Positions 1 to 5,806 of a stretch of DNA of 10,712 nucleotides are shown here, piece after piece. The stretch is from Anaerolineales bacterium (GTDB lineage Bacteria; Chloroflexota; Anaerolineae; Anaerolineales; E44-bin32). The position numbers and the translations under genes are program-made. Under the pieces are notes generated by a model. It ran no database searches. It had not been told where the DNA came from and saw only the letters and a list, made by a program, of their open reading frames with translations. The stretch is from assembly GCA_023144145.1 (NCBI GenBank), contig JAGLGG010000176.1, positions 1 through 10,712 on the forward strand, in the 5' to 3' direction. Within the stretch, counting starts at the first letter, position 1. Each line of letters starts with the position of its first letter.

Positions 1-300
1 GGAAGAGAGTTATGGGCAATAAAAATCCGACATGTTTTTTAGCTCTGAAAACAATTTCTAATTTGCGAAATATTCTTCGAACACATAGTCCTATTCATAT
101 CGTTGAAACCCTCTTAAATCGAATTCAAACCATTTCAAATGCTGTCAAACGATAGCCGCAAGCAACATACAAAACCCTTACGGTGGACTTACGTACGCCT
201 TGCAACCCAAGGGTCTAGCACATTACTCAGGTATGATTATGGCAACAAGATTACTCAAGGAGCGAAGTCCCGATCCTAGGGAGAACGATACAACAGAATA
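1..300. other. Gene-poor AT-rich region upstream of riboswitch 1
   Basis: No convincing gene is visible. An open frame from an ATG at 12 to a stop at 155 would encode about 47 residues and could also be the tail of a gene entering from the left; nothing in it is recognisable. A TATGAT hexamer at 232-237 could be the -10 box of a promoter driving riboswitch 1, because it would start transcription about 55 nt before the aptamer, as in module 2. No good -35 box accompanies it, so this promoter is only a suggestion. Confidence 0.4.
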
Positions 301-393
301 CTCGTCGAAATGGCAAAACCGTCGAAAGGCGGTGACGCAAAGCTAAAGGGCCTACGGTTTGAAAAGACCATGGCAGCCAGTTACCGAAACGGG
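301..393 (+). ncRNA. c-di-GMP-I (GEMM-I) riboswitch, copy 1
   Basis: The sequence follows the GEMM-I aptamer from end to end. It has a GGCAAA entry, a first hairpin ACCGUC-GAAA-GGCGGU with a GNRA tetraloop, the conserved GACGCAAAGCU core, and a CCUA...CCAUGG tetraloop-receptor segment. The second hairpin is closed around GAAA, and the 3' end is GCAGCCAGUUACCG. Closing helix P1 pairs CUCGUCG (301-307) with CG and ACGGG in 385-393, with a two-A bulge. The base equivalent to G20 of the Vibrio Vc2 aptamer is G313 and that equivalent to C92 is C384, which fits c-di-GMP rather than the A20 type of cGAMP sensor. It lies about 120 nt before the first prepilin gene and is followed by a terminator-like hairpin. 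Confidence 0.9.
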
Positions 394-411
394 AAGCATA
401 CTTTTTTATAG

Positions 412-458
412 TTGCCCGTTCACCTGGCTAATAGCTAGAAGGAACGGGCAAAAGTTTT
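412..458 (+). terminator. Riboswitch 1 expression platform (terminator hairpin)
   Basis: A 10-bp stem pairs TTGCCCGTTC (412-421) with GAACGGGCAA (442-451). An inner CTGGC/GCTAG stem and a short T run (455-458) complete it. The hairpin lies between the aptamer and the prepilin start, so it would stop transcription before the gene. CCCGTT at 415-420 can instead pair with AACGGG at 388-393, the 3' strand of aptamer helix P1, forming a competing antiterminator. Confidence 0.75.
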
Positions 459-513
459 AATCAGATTTACACAGAGTGGTAACGGTAGAAGACCAGGGCA
501 AAGGATAGCAATT

Positions 514-1059
514 ATGAAGAAATTATTCAAAGCAATAAAAAGAAGTGAGAAAGGTCAGGCTCTGGGGGAGTACAGCATCATGATGACCGGGTTGTTTATG
601 ATCACGATCGTGATGCTGATGTCGACGGGCGAAGCGCTGCGAAATCCCTTCTGCAGCATTGCGGACACGCTGAACTGGCCCGCCTGCGCAGAGCTGCAGC
701 CCGATTGGGGCATTGCGGAAGATCCAGAACCTGAAGAGGAAGAGTGCCACGTACTGCAAGAATCTGAGGGTGGATCCGAATGTGACGAAAGCCCAGATTG
801 TAATGTGCTGCCGGGCATAAATAATGGCTACTGGGATGCACCAGACGATTCGCCTATTCGATCCTTCGTGATCAAAGCCGGTCGTGATTATCACATTTAC
901 CAGAGCGGAATTACGTTTGATGGCTGTTATGAAGTGTGGTTGGGCGAAGATGCTGGCTTACCCGCCGATGCGGTTCAGTGGGAGAAAATTAGCGATGGAT
1001 CTCATTGTAAAGACATCAGCCACATGCAGTCCTGGTTCGTGCCGCTTTGTCAAGTCTGA
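514..1059 (+). CDS. Flp/TadE-like prepilin with cysteine-rich C-terminal domain (paralogue 1)
   Basis: A 181-residue secreted protein. The N-terminus is a short basic leader ending in KG, then QALGEY, which fits a class III (type IVb, Flp-like) prepilin signal. Cleavage would fall after G14, leaving Glu at +5 (E19) and Tyr at +6. A hydrophobic helix follows (about 21-38). The exported part has an acidic, proline-rich stretch (about 62-77) and eight cysteines (47, 58, 78, 90, 96, 138, 165, 179). Its tail (about 118-179) shares VIKAG, DGCY, a central Trp, SH and a final Cys with the two downstream paralogues. Flp pilins are usually much shorter, so this is more like a large minor pilin or adhesin built on a pilin stem. 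AAAGGAT at 500-506 supports the start. It is the most divergent of the three, lacking the VSDVYRH segment. The exact function is unknown. Confidence 0.8.
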   Translation: MKKLFKAIKRSEKGQALGEYSIMMTGLFMITIVMLMSTGEALRNPFCSIADTLNWPACAELQPDWGIAEDPEPEEEECHVLQESEGGSECDESPDCNVLPGINNGYWDAPDDSPIRSFVIKAGRDYHIYQSGITFDGCYEVWLGEDAGLPADAVQWEKISDGSHCKDISHMQSWFVPLCQV

Positions 1060-1087
1060 AACTAAAGCACATTAGGCTTTAGTTGAC

Positions 1088-1120
1088 AGGTCGAGGCGCC
1101 TGAATGCCTCGACCTTTTTA
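1088..1120 (+). terminator. Intrinsic terminator after pilin paralogue 1
   Basis: A perfect 10-bp stem AGGTCGAGGC (1088-1097) / GCCTCGACCT (1106-1115) runs into a T-rich tail. It lies 28 bases after the stop codon and makes the first module a single-gene transcription unit. Confidence 0.9.
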
Positions 1121-1141
1121 TTTAAATTCTTGCGAATAACC

Positions 1142-1247
1142 CCGTAGGGCAGTTTTCGAGCTGAACACAGTTCACACACCCGACCTACAATGATTTCCAG
1201 GACCGTAGGACAGTTTTCAGGGTGAGCGTAGCTCACCTTACAAACCA
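1142..1247. repeat. Two tandem copies of a hairpin-forming intergenic repeat
   Basis: The 16-mer CCGTAGGRCAGTTTTC occurs at 1142-1157 and 1203-1218 with one mismatch, 61 bp apart. Each is followed by a small inner hairpin: TGAAC-aca-GTTCA in the first and GGTGAGC-gta-GCTCACC (1221-1237) in the second. The first copy ends in CACCCGACCTAC (to 1188), so its ends GTAGG/CCTAC are inverted. Related units recur at 2201-2402. They look like non-autonomous REP/MITE-type elements; no transposase is present. Confidence 0.7.
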
Positions 1248-1255
1248 CTATCGTT

Positions 1256-1284
1256 TTGACTAATATCTCTGAATTAGATATACA
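1256..1284 (+). promoter_or_regulatory. Sigma-70-type promoter for riboswitch 2 / pilin 2
   Basis: TTGACT (1256-1261) is followed after 17 bp by TATACA (1279-1284). TACAAT, two bases further on, is an alternative -10. Transcription would start near 1291, about 55 nt upstream of the second aptamer. Confidence 0.7.
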
Positions 1285-1323
1285 ATTACATAAAGATTTT
1301 AGTGAGGAAATTAGATAAGATTA

Positions 1324-1345
1324 ATCTAGATACTATCTAGATACT
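1324..1345 (+). repeat. Perfect 11-bp tandem duplication upstream of riboswitch 2
   Basis: ATCTAGATACT occurs twice with no gap (1324-1334 and 1335-1345). It lies in the transcribed leader and directly abuts the 5' strand of aptamer helix P1. Each unit contains the palindrome TCTAGA. The other two modules have no equivalent. Confidence 0.85.
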
Positions 1346-1442
1346 ATTCGACGAAAGGGCAAAGCGACTGAAAAGTCGTGACGCAAAGCTAAAGGGCCTA
1401 AAGTTGTCAAAGGACAACCAGGGCAGCCAGTTGCCGAACGGG
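1346..1442 (+). ncRNA. c-di-GMP-I (GEMM-I) riboswitch, copy 2
   Basis: It has the same architecture as copy 1. The order is GGGCAAA, a hairpin GCGACU-GAAA-AGUCGU, the GACGCAAAGCU core, AAGGGCCUAAA, a second hairpin GUUGUC/GGACAAC, then GGGCAGCCAGUUGCCG. The positions equivalent to G20 and C92 of Vc2 are G1359 and C1434. Helix P1 is shorter here (UUCG with CGGG, plus CG/CG). The second hairpin differs in sequence from the other copies but keeps its pairing, so structure rather than sequence has been conserved since duplication. Confidence 0.9.
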
Positions 1443-1469
1443 ATAATAAAAGTTAGTTGAGCATTGTAC

Positions 1470-1518
1470 AAGCCCGTGCAATTGGCATAATAATGGCCAG
1501 CACGGGCTTTAAGTTTTT
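1470..1518 (+). terminator. Riboswitch 2 expression platform (terminator hairpin)
   Basis: A 10-bp stem AAGCCCGTGC (1470-1479) / GCACGGGCTT (1500-1509) is followed after AAG by five T (1514-1518). It is the clearest terminator of the three platforms. CCCGT at 1473-1477 can alternatively pair with ACGGG at 1438-1442 in the 3' strand of aptamer helix P1. Confidence 0.8.
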
Positions 1519-1576
1519 GAAGGATCATAAAGAATTGCGGCTACGGCGAAGAACGAGCTGAAAAGGATGAGCCACC

Positions 1577-2071
1577 ATGGGAAAGATACCTAAGCTAATA
1601 AGGAACAATAAGGGACAAGCTCTCACAGAATACGCCATTGTCTATCCCGCTGCGGTTCTACTTGTGATTGGCGCGGCATGGGTGCTGGGGGCCAACGTCA
1701 GCGACGTGTATCGCCATGTGGCGAGTGTCATCGTGGGGCAAAAGGCGTGCGTAGCCCAATATGACCATAGCGATAATTCTGTTTGTGATGGGGCTGAGTA
1801 TTGTGAAAAAGTTGAGTACGAGGATGTAGATAGCGGTTCTTACATCTATGATGGTGCCCTTTCGATCGACGCGGTGGTGATAAAGGCTGGAAAGACCTAC
1901 GAGGTGCGTAGGGATGACCCCTTTCAGTTTGTGTATGTTACTGATGATGGTTGTTATCAAGTTACATTTAAGACCAACAAAATCTCGTGGGAGAGAACGG
2001 GCGGCGGGCAGGATTGCCAGGGCGTAAGCCATATTGATCACTGGCAGGCGCCCATTTGCACACCTGAATAA
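1577..2071 (+). CDS. Flp/TadE-like prepilin with cysteine-rich C-terminal domain (paralogue 2)
   Basis: A 164-residue secreted protein. A basic 13-residue leader ends in KG, followed by QALTEY, so a type IVb prepilin peptidase would cut after G13 and leave Glu at +5 (E18). The hydrophobic stem is about 20-38. After a VSDVYRH segment comes an exported domain with six cysteines (58, 70, 76, 126, 147, 161). Its conserved tail runs VIKAGKTYE, TDDGCYQVTFKTN, a Trp, SHID, W and PIC. It aligns along its whole length with paralogue 3 at more than half of positions. AAAAGGATGA at 1561-1570 gives a suitable ribosome binding site and fixes the ATG start. Its own riboswitch, promoter and terminators make it independently controlled. 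Assembly into a Tad-type pilus or display as a minor pilin is inferred; no Tad machinery lies in the window. Confidence 0.82.
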   Translation: MGKIPKLIRNNKGQALTEYAIVYPAAVLLVIGAAWVLGANVSDVYRHVASVIVGQKACVAQYDHSDNSVCDGAEYCEKVEYEDVDSGSYIYDGALSIDAVVIKAGKTYEVRRDDPFQFVYVTDDGCYQVTFKTNKISWERTGGGQDCQGVSHIDHWQAPICTPE

Positions 2072-2125
2072 GTGCTCTTTATTCTTCATTAAGCACCTCC
2101 TGGTTGAAATAACCAACAAACCAAG

Positions 2126-2152
2126 ATCCGACAGTCGACTGTCGGATTTTTC
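2126..2152 (+). terminator. Intrinsic terminator after pilin paralogue 2
   Basis: A perfect 22-base palindrome (ATCCGACAGTC and its complement, 2126-2147) runs straight into TTTTT. It lies 55 bases after the stop codon. Confidence 0.88.
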
Positions 2153-2200
2153 ATTTTCTCTAATCACACTTTATCGAATCGTATCGAATCCTACAATTTC

Positions 2201-2402
2201 ACCGGACGGGTGGGTGAGCGCAGCTCACACGGAAACCCGACCTACCAATGTTTTCATATCCCCTGCCGGGAAGGAAACCCGGTCTACGTTTGTTTTGTAT
2301 CAACGTAGACCAGGTTTCTATACCTGGTCGATTTGTTGCCTCGAGACACACCATGGTCGATTTTAATTGAGAATGCCAGTCGGGTATGGAAACCCGACCT
2401 AC
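2201..2402. repeat. Cluster of four hairpin repeats with GGAAACCCGACCTAC core
   Basis: The core occurs at 2231-2245, at 2273-2287 as GGAAACCCGGTCTAC, inverted at 2305-2319 in a diverged form, and at 2388-2402. Each forms a local hairpin: GTGAGC/GCTCAC (2214-2228), CCGGG/CCCGG (2266-2282), GACCAGGT/ACCTGGTC (2308-2329) and GTCGGGT/ACCCGAC (2379-2398). The second and third units face each other and form a 15-bp inverted repeat with one mismatch (2276-2290 / 2302-2316). A further direct repeat, CCTCGAGACAC, lies at 2339-2349 and 2433-2443. Open frames here are short and follow the repeats, so I call the stretch non-coding. Confidence 0.7.
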
Positions 2403-2523
2403 AGAAATATTTTGACCGTGGGCAGAATTTTACCTCGAGACACTCCCTCCTTACCAGCAGCTTGAGAGCTGCCCCCTCGAAGGGTTACTACACCTTACAG
2501 AGCAAATTTCGGTTTGATATTAT

Positions 2524-2550
2524 TTGACATTGATTGGATCTACTTATACT
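2524..2550 (+). promoter_or_regulatory. Probable promoter for riboswitch 3 / pilin 3
   Basis: A consensus TTGACA (2524-2529) is followed by TATACT (2545-2550) with a 15-bp spacer, or TACTTA (2547-2552) with 17 bp. Transcription would start near 2557. That leaves about 145 nt of leader before the aptamer, longer than in module 2. Confidence 0.55.
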
Positions 2551-2700
2551 TACAGGGGCCTTACAAAGGTACCTACAAACACCTAACATGCACTACAATG
2601 TCCGTAAGTCGCTCGTAAGTTAGATCCAACGATCCTTGGGTAACGCCTTACACCCAACCATCGTAAAAAGAGGGAAATTTCTAAAAACTGAACAAGGCGA
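2551..2700 (+). other. Long untranslated leader before riboswitch 3
   Basis: No gene is seen here. The stretch contains a near-repeat (CCGTAAGT and CTCGTAAGT, about 2600-2620) and two oppositely oriented CCTTGGGT/ACACCCAA segments (about 2633-2660) that may fold. No second known aptamer is recognisable. Confidence 0.35.
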
Positions 2701-2801
2701 TTTCTCGGCGAAACGGCAAATCCATCGAAAGGTGGAGACGCAAAGCTAAAGGGCCTGAGGCTGGTGGAAACAGCTATGGCAGCCAGTTACCGAAACGGGA
2801 A
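2701..2801 (+). ncRNA. c-di-GMP-I (GEMM-I) riboswitch, copy 3
   Basis: The aptamer has ACGGCAAA, a hairpin UCCAUC-GAAA-GGUGGA, the GACGCAAAGCU core, AAGGGCCUGAG with UAUGGC (close to the classical 11-nt tetraloop receptor), a second hairpin capped by GGAAAC, and GCAGCCAGUUACCG. The positions equivalent to G20 and C92 of Vc2 are G2716 and C2790. It has the strongest P1 helix of the three: UUCUCG (2702-2707) with CGGGAA (2796-2801), plus CG/CG. Confidence 0.9.
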
Positions 2802-2829
2802 TGTTTTACAAAAACATTACATGAAGTTA

Positions 2830-2878
2830 AAGCCCGTATAACTGGTTTATCTAAACTAGAGGTACGGGCTTAATTTAT
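2830..2878 (+). terminator. Riboswitch 3 expression platform (weak terminator-like hairpin)
   Basis: A 9-bp stem AAGCCCGTA (2830-2838) / TACGGGCTT (2863-2871) encloses a second long stem CTGGTTTA/TAAACTAG. The tail, AATTTATTA, is a poor T run compared with the other two platforms. CCCGT at 2833-2837 can pair with ACGGG at 2795-2799 of the aptamer, as in the other copies. Confidence 0.65.
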
Positions 2879-2937
2879 TAGCCGAGCAGAACCAACGAGT
2901 GGAAACTACGATAGAGGGCCCAGAGTGGAGAGCCAAT

Positions 2938-3432
2938 ATGGCTAAGATACTTGGAAGGCTCATGAAAAACGAAAAAGGACAGGCCCTCGTCGAATATAAT
3001 ATTCTCATCCCTGGCGCCATCCTGTTGGCTATCGCTGCCGCTTGGATCCTCGGTCCCGGTGTAAGTGATGTGTATCGCCACCTGGTCAGCGTGCTTGAAG
3101 GCCCAAAGGAGTGCGTGGTCTTCGATCCTGCTGTTCAAGGAAATGATTTTTGCGATCACAGCGAAGACTGCGAAAAAGCAGAGTGGGAGGAAATGGATTA
3201 CGGCAGTTACTCCTACGACAGCGCGCTAACGGTTGAGACCGCAGTCATCAAGGCTGGTAAAACCTACGAAATTCGGCGGGACAACCCATTCGACTTCCAA
3301 TATGAAACAGATGATGGTTGTTACAGGGTGACCTTCAAGACGAATAGGGTTGAGTGGGAACGAATTGGTAGTGGGGACACTTGTCAGGCAGTGAGCCATA
3401 TTGATATCTGGCAGGCGCCCATTTGCCAGTAG
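2938..3432 (+). CDS. Flp/TadE-like prepilin with cysteine-rich C-terminal domain (paralogue 3)
   Basis: A 164-residue secreted protein, the same length as paralogue 2. The leader ends in KG and is followed by QALVEY, so cleavage is expected after G14 with Glu at +5 (E19). The hydrophobic stem is about 21-39, then VSDVYRH. Six cysteines (59, 72, 78, 128, 149, 163) match those of paralogue 2 in order and near-identical spacing. The tail keeps VIKAGKTYE, TDDGCYRVTFKTN, EWER, SHIDIW and QAPIC. I chose the ATG at 2938 over an in-frame GTG at 2899: GGAG at 2927-2930 sits just upstream, the resulting leader matches the paralogues, and the extra residues would begin inside the leader RNA. Proline at +11 (P25) is also present in paralogue 2. 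Role as a major or minor pilin is not decided by the sequence. Confidence 0.82.
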   Translation: MAKILGRLMKNEKGQALVEYNILIPGAILLAIAAAWILGPGVSDVYRHLVSVLEGPKECVVFDPAVQGNDFCDHSEDCEKAEWEEMDYGSYSYDSALTVETAVIKAGKTYEIRRDNPFDFQYETDDGCYRVTFKTNRVEWERIGSGDTCQAVSHIDIWQAPICQ

Positions 3433-3507
3433 CTACATCTGGGAAATTCAACCAGAAATTATTATAGAACTAATAAGAAAACGATTAAAGTCTCGAATGA
3501 AATAAAG

Positions 3508-3537
3508 AACCGGCGCATCTGAACGCCGGTTTTTTAT
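3508..3537 (+). terminator. Intrinsic terminator after pilin paralogue 3
   Basis: AACCGGCG (3508-3515) pairs with CGCCGGTT (3524-3531) and is followed by a T run to 3536. Read from the other strand, the stem is followed by CTTTATTT, so it may also weakly end the convergent def transcript. Confidence 0.88.
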
Positions 3538-3606
3538 TGCTCCAATGATTGGATCTGCTCGAATATTTCTCGTAAATCGTTGTATATAAGTTTCAGGGCG
3601 ATAGCA

Positions 3607-4140
3607 TTATTTCTGAGATAGAGGTGATCTTTCCTGGATCTCTTCCTCCTCCAACTTCCATACCTCTGTGGCTCGGTCGATGAAAAGTATTCCCTCAAGA
3701 TGATCGATTTCATGTTGGAAGATGCGGGCCAGCCAATCCTTTGCTTTTATTCGGATTGGCTCTCCATGTCGATTGAGAGCCTTAAGCGTGATCGTGTCGA
3801 AACGCTCCACCTCGCCCATATAACCTGGAATGGAGAGACACCCTTCGTTATTTAGATTCGTCTCGCTCGAATTCCGCACGATTTCTGGATTGATAAGCAC
3901 ATGAAGTTTCGGAGGCTTTGGTTCTGCCTCAGGGTCTTCACTTGGTTCGGCATATTCCGCAATAATCACACGCTGGTCAGCCCCTACTTGCGGCGCAGCC
4001 AGTCCAACGCCGGGCGCCGCCCGCAGGGTCTCGATCATATCTTCGATGAGTGCCTTAATTTTTGGAGTAAGCGCACGAACTTTTTTCGAGCGTTTCCGTA
4101 GAAAAGTGTCAGGCGTGGTCAGGATTTCACGAATGGCCAT
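3607..4140 (-). CDS. def: Peptide deformylase
   Basis: This enzyme removes the formyl group from the starting methionine of new proteins in the cytoplasm, using a metal ion, usually Fe(II). All three family motifs are present in the 177-residue product: GVGLAAPQVG at about 44-53, EGCLS with metal ligand C101, and QHEIDHL with ligands H143 and H147 and catalytic E144. An acidic, proline-rich insert (about 65-80, EPSEDPEAEPKPP) lies between the first two motifs. I chose the ATG at 4140, giving MAIREIL, the usual position for the family. An in-frame start at 4170 would add ten residues that mirror the end of the upstream gene. The start overlaps the stop of the upstream minus-strand gene by 14 bases, so the two are probably co-transcribed and translationally coupled. 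Confidence 0.95.
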   Translation of the reverse strand: MAIREILTTPDTFLRKRSKKVRALTPKIKALIEDMIETLRAAPGVGLAAPQVGADQRVIIAEYAEPSEDPEAEPKPPKLHVLINPEIVRNSSETNLNNEGCLSIPGYMGEVERFDTITLKALNRHGEPIRIKAKDWLARIFQHEIDHLEGILFIDRATEVWKLEEEEIQERSPLSQK

Positions 4141-5800
4141 TAGGTTCACCACCATCATCTTCGCTTTCACTCGAGGACACCTCGTCGTGATAAGCCGACA
4201 GCCATTCTACCACTTCATCGCGCCGTTGGACTCGTTCTAGTTCAGCCTGCCGCTCCAAGAAAGAATCCTGAGCAAAAACAATGTCCTGCTGCACCCGGGC
4301 AGGATCATATACGCCGTCAAAGGAGAATTGAGCTGTCCCGACATTGGCGACGACCGAGCCAAAATTCAAAATCACACCGAATATGCCACTCCGGTCGATT
4401 TCAGTTCCAAGTACGTTTTCAAGCGGCGCTACCATACGCACCTCTCGAGCCAGGGGTTTCTTACTGACATCAACAATATGGCTTGGCGTGATCTGGTAGA
4501 TGTCGTTGGCCCAGTCGATGTATCGATACAGCCACCAAATGGATGAGACGAATATTAGACATATGCTAATGAGGACGGTAATGCCTGGGTCAAACTCTTC
4601 GAAGAAACCCGCAAGATTCATTATCAATAGGATAATGATAAGAAGGATCATAAGGGTTGGGGTCAGAATTTGCCGGAGCAGTAAAGCCCAATGCTTGCGG
4701 TAAGTAATCACGCCATGCTCTTCAAAACGCGTTTTCAAGGTCCAGCGATCAAGCCCGATGTGTTGCTCTCCCTTTTCTGCTGGTTCATAAGCTCTATCGA
4801 TGAGGCCAACTTCACCCTCGCTCTCCTCCTCAACTTCTCCTGGGGCAGAAACTCTTTCCTTGATCGCCTGGACGATGTCATCGCGATCGGTGAGTTTTCG
4901 TCGGTGTTTATAACGCATCCATTGATCTTCAAGAATGGATGCCATCGTGTATGGGGTAGGGATATTCTTAAATAGTAATTCTCCCGTATATGTGCGAATG
5001 ATCAAGTCGCCATACCCTAACAGCCGGCCCAGCGCGCTGGTACTGACACTCACGGATAAAACCCATTGCAGAGGGGTTTCCTGACGGTTGTCATAGATTC
5101 CAATCACTTTCTCCAGCATGACCGCTCGCCGGTTGGTGACAATGCGAAAATCATTACCCCAATCCAGCCAACGCCATACACCAAGCAAAAGGCCAGCCAG
5201 GCTCATCCCTATCCCAAACCATAAGGACAGGTTACCGACCCCAAAGGGAGCCCATATCCACGAGGCGACTCCCAGGATAATTGCCAGAGTTGGCAAGAAA
5301 AGGGATTGGACTAGTATAGCTCGATGCACTCGGGCGATGGCGGAGATGGTTTCATTCTCACCTAGCCAGCCAAAGTTTTGACGGAAGATGATACTTTGCA
5401 TCGTGGCAATTTGCTTGAGTCCATCCAGCACACGGGGGTGACTTTGAATGAAATGTGATAGGGCAGGGCGAGGCCAGCGAAGGATTGTTGTAGCCTCAAC
5501 GGCTCGAACACTCCCCCACCATGGCTCGCCATTCACAAGTTCAACGATCCCTAAGGACTGCCCTTCATCCACGAGGATTTCACGCTCGGATTCAACTTTC
5601 AAATCATGCATAACAACCATAACCCTTCCTCCGAGTATGAGCAGTAATCCGCGCGCAGGTGTTCCCTGCTGTGCGATGATGTCTCCAGCGGAGAATTCTT
5701 CAACCTCAAACGCCTGGAGAACGTCCTGCAGCTCCCCCGGATTCAATTCCCGCAAGAAGGGCAATCGTTGAATGAAAGCGAGATGGTTTGGATCGTGCAC
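4127..5800 (-). CDS. Membrane protein with cyclic-nucleotide-binding-like domain and two bacterial PH-like domains
   Basis: A 557-residue protein. Residues about 10-135 resemble a CRP-type cyclic-nucleotide-binding beta-roll (AGDIIAQQGTPARGLLLILGG). The phosphate-binding cassette is degenerate: at 83-100 it reads LGIVELVNGEPWWGSVRA where the family expects GE...L and R-S/T-A, so cAMP binding is doubtful. Two transmembrane segments (about 162-181 and 189-209) precede a bacterial PH-like domain (about 213-292). A charged linker follows (about 295-350), then two more transmembrane segments (about 370-396 and 405-426) and a second PH-like domain (about 430-512). The repeat is visible as WRWLDWGNDF (209-218) and YRYIDWANDI (425-434). 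A polar tail ends the protein. The GTG start at 5800 has no clear ribosome site but follows a TGCTAAAAT box, suggesting a leaderless mRNA. It overlaps def. Role unknown; a membrane-anchored sensor or scaffold is plausible. Confidence 0.8.
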   Translation of the reverse strand: MHDPNHLAFIQRLPFLRELNPGELQDVLQAFEVEEFSAGDIIAQQGTPARGLLLILGGRVMVVMHDLKVESEREILVDEGQSLGIVELVNGEPWWGSVRAVEATTILRWPRPALSHFIQSHPRVLDGLKQIATMQSIIFRQNFGWLGENETISAIARVHRAILVQSLFLPTLAIILGVASWIWAPFGVGNLSLWFGIGMSLAGLLLGVWRWLDWGNDFRIVTNRRAVMLEKVIGIYDNRQETPLQWVLSVSVSTSALGRLLGYGDLIIRTYTGELLFKNIPTPYTMASILEDQWMRYKHRRKLTDRDDIVQAIKERVSAPGEVEEESEGEVGLIDRAYEPAEKGEQHIGLDRWTLKTRFEEHGVITYRKHWALLLRQILTPTLMILLIIILLIMNLAGFFEEFDPGITVLISICLIFVSSIWWLYRYIDWANDIYQITPSHIVDVSKKPLAREVRMVAPLENVLGTEIDRSGIFGVILNFGSVVANVGTAQFSFDGVYDPARVQQDIVFAQDSFLERQAELERVQRRDEVVEWLSAYHDEVSSSESEDDGGEPNGHS

Positions 5801-5806
5801 TCACAC

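Noticed and set aside
12..155. Small open frame of about 47 codons at the left edge
   Set aside because: It has a purine-rich stretch before the ATG but no recognisable motif, an AT-rich composition like the surrounding non-coding DNA, and could be the tail of a gene outside the window.
1142..2402. CRISPR-like array
   Set aside because: The repeats are irregularly spaced, occur in both orientations, differ in sequence and form internal hairpins; no cas gene is present.
2034..2527. Two overlapping open frames of 64-110 codons after pilin 2
   Set aside because: They run through the terminator and the hairpin repeats, lack ribosome sites and show no recognisable protein features.
301..2801. 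Reading the GEMM aptamers as cGAMP sensors, which also control pili in some bacteria
   Set aside because: The position equivalent to Vc2 G20 is G in all three copies, whereas the cGAMP type typically carries A. Dual specificity cannot be excluded without binding data.
2899..2937. Upstream GTG start for pilin paralogue 3 adding 13 residues
   Set aside because: The ATG at 2938 has a GGAG site and gives a leader matching paralogues 1 and 2; the extension begins just after the platform hairpin and has no equivalent in them.
4141..4170. Upstream ATG for peptide deformylase
   Set aside because: It would add ten residues inside the overlap with the upstream gene; the family normally starts close to the LTTPD segment, matching the ATG at 4140.
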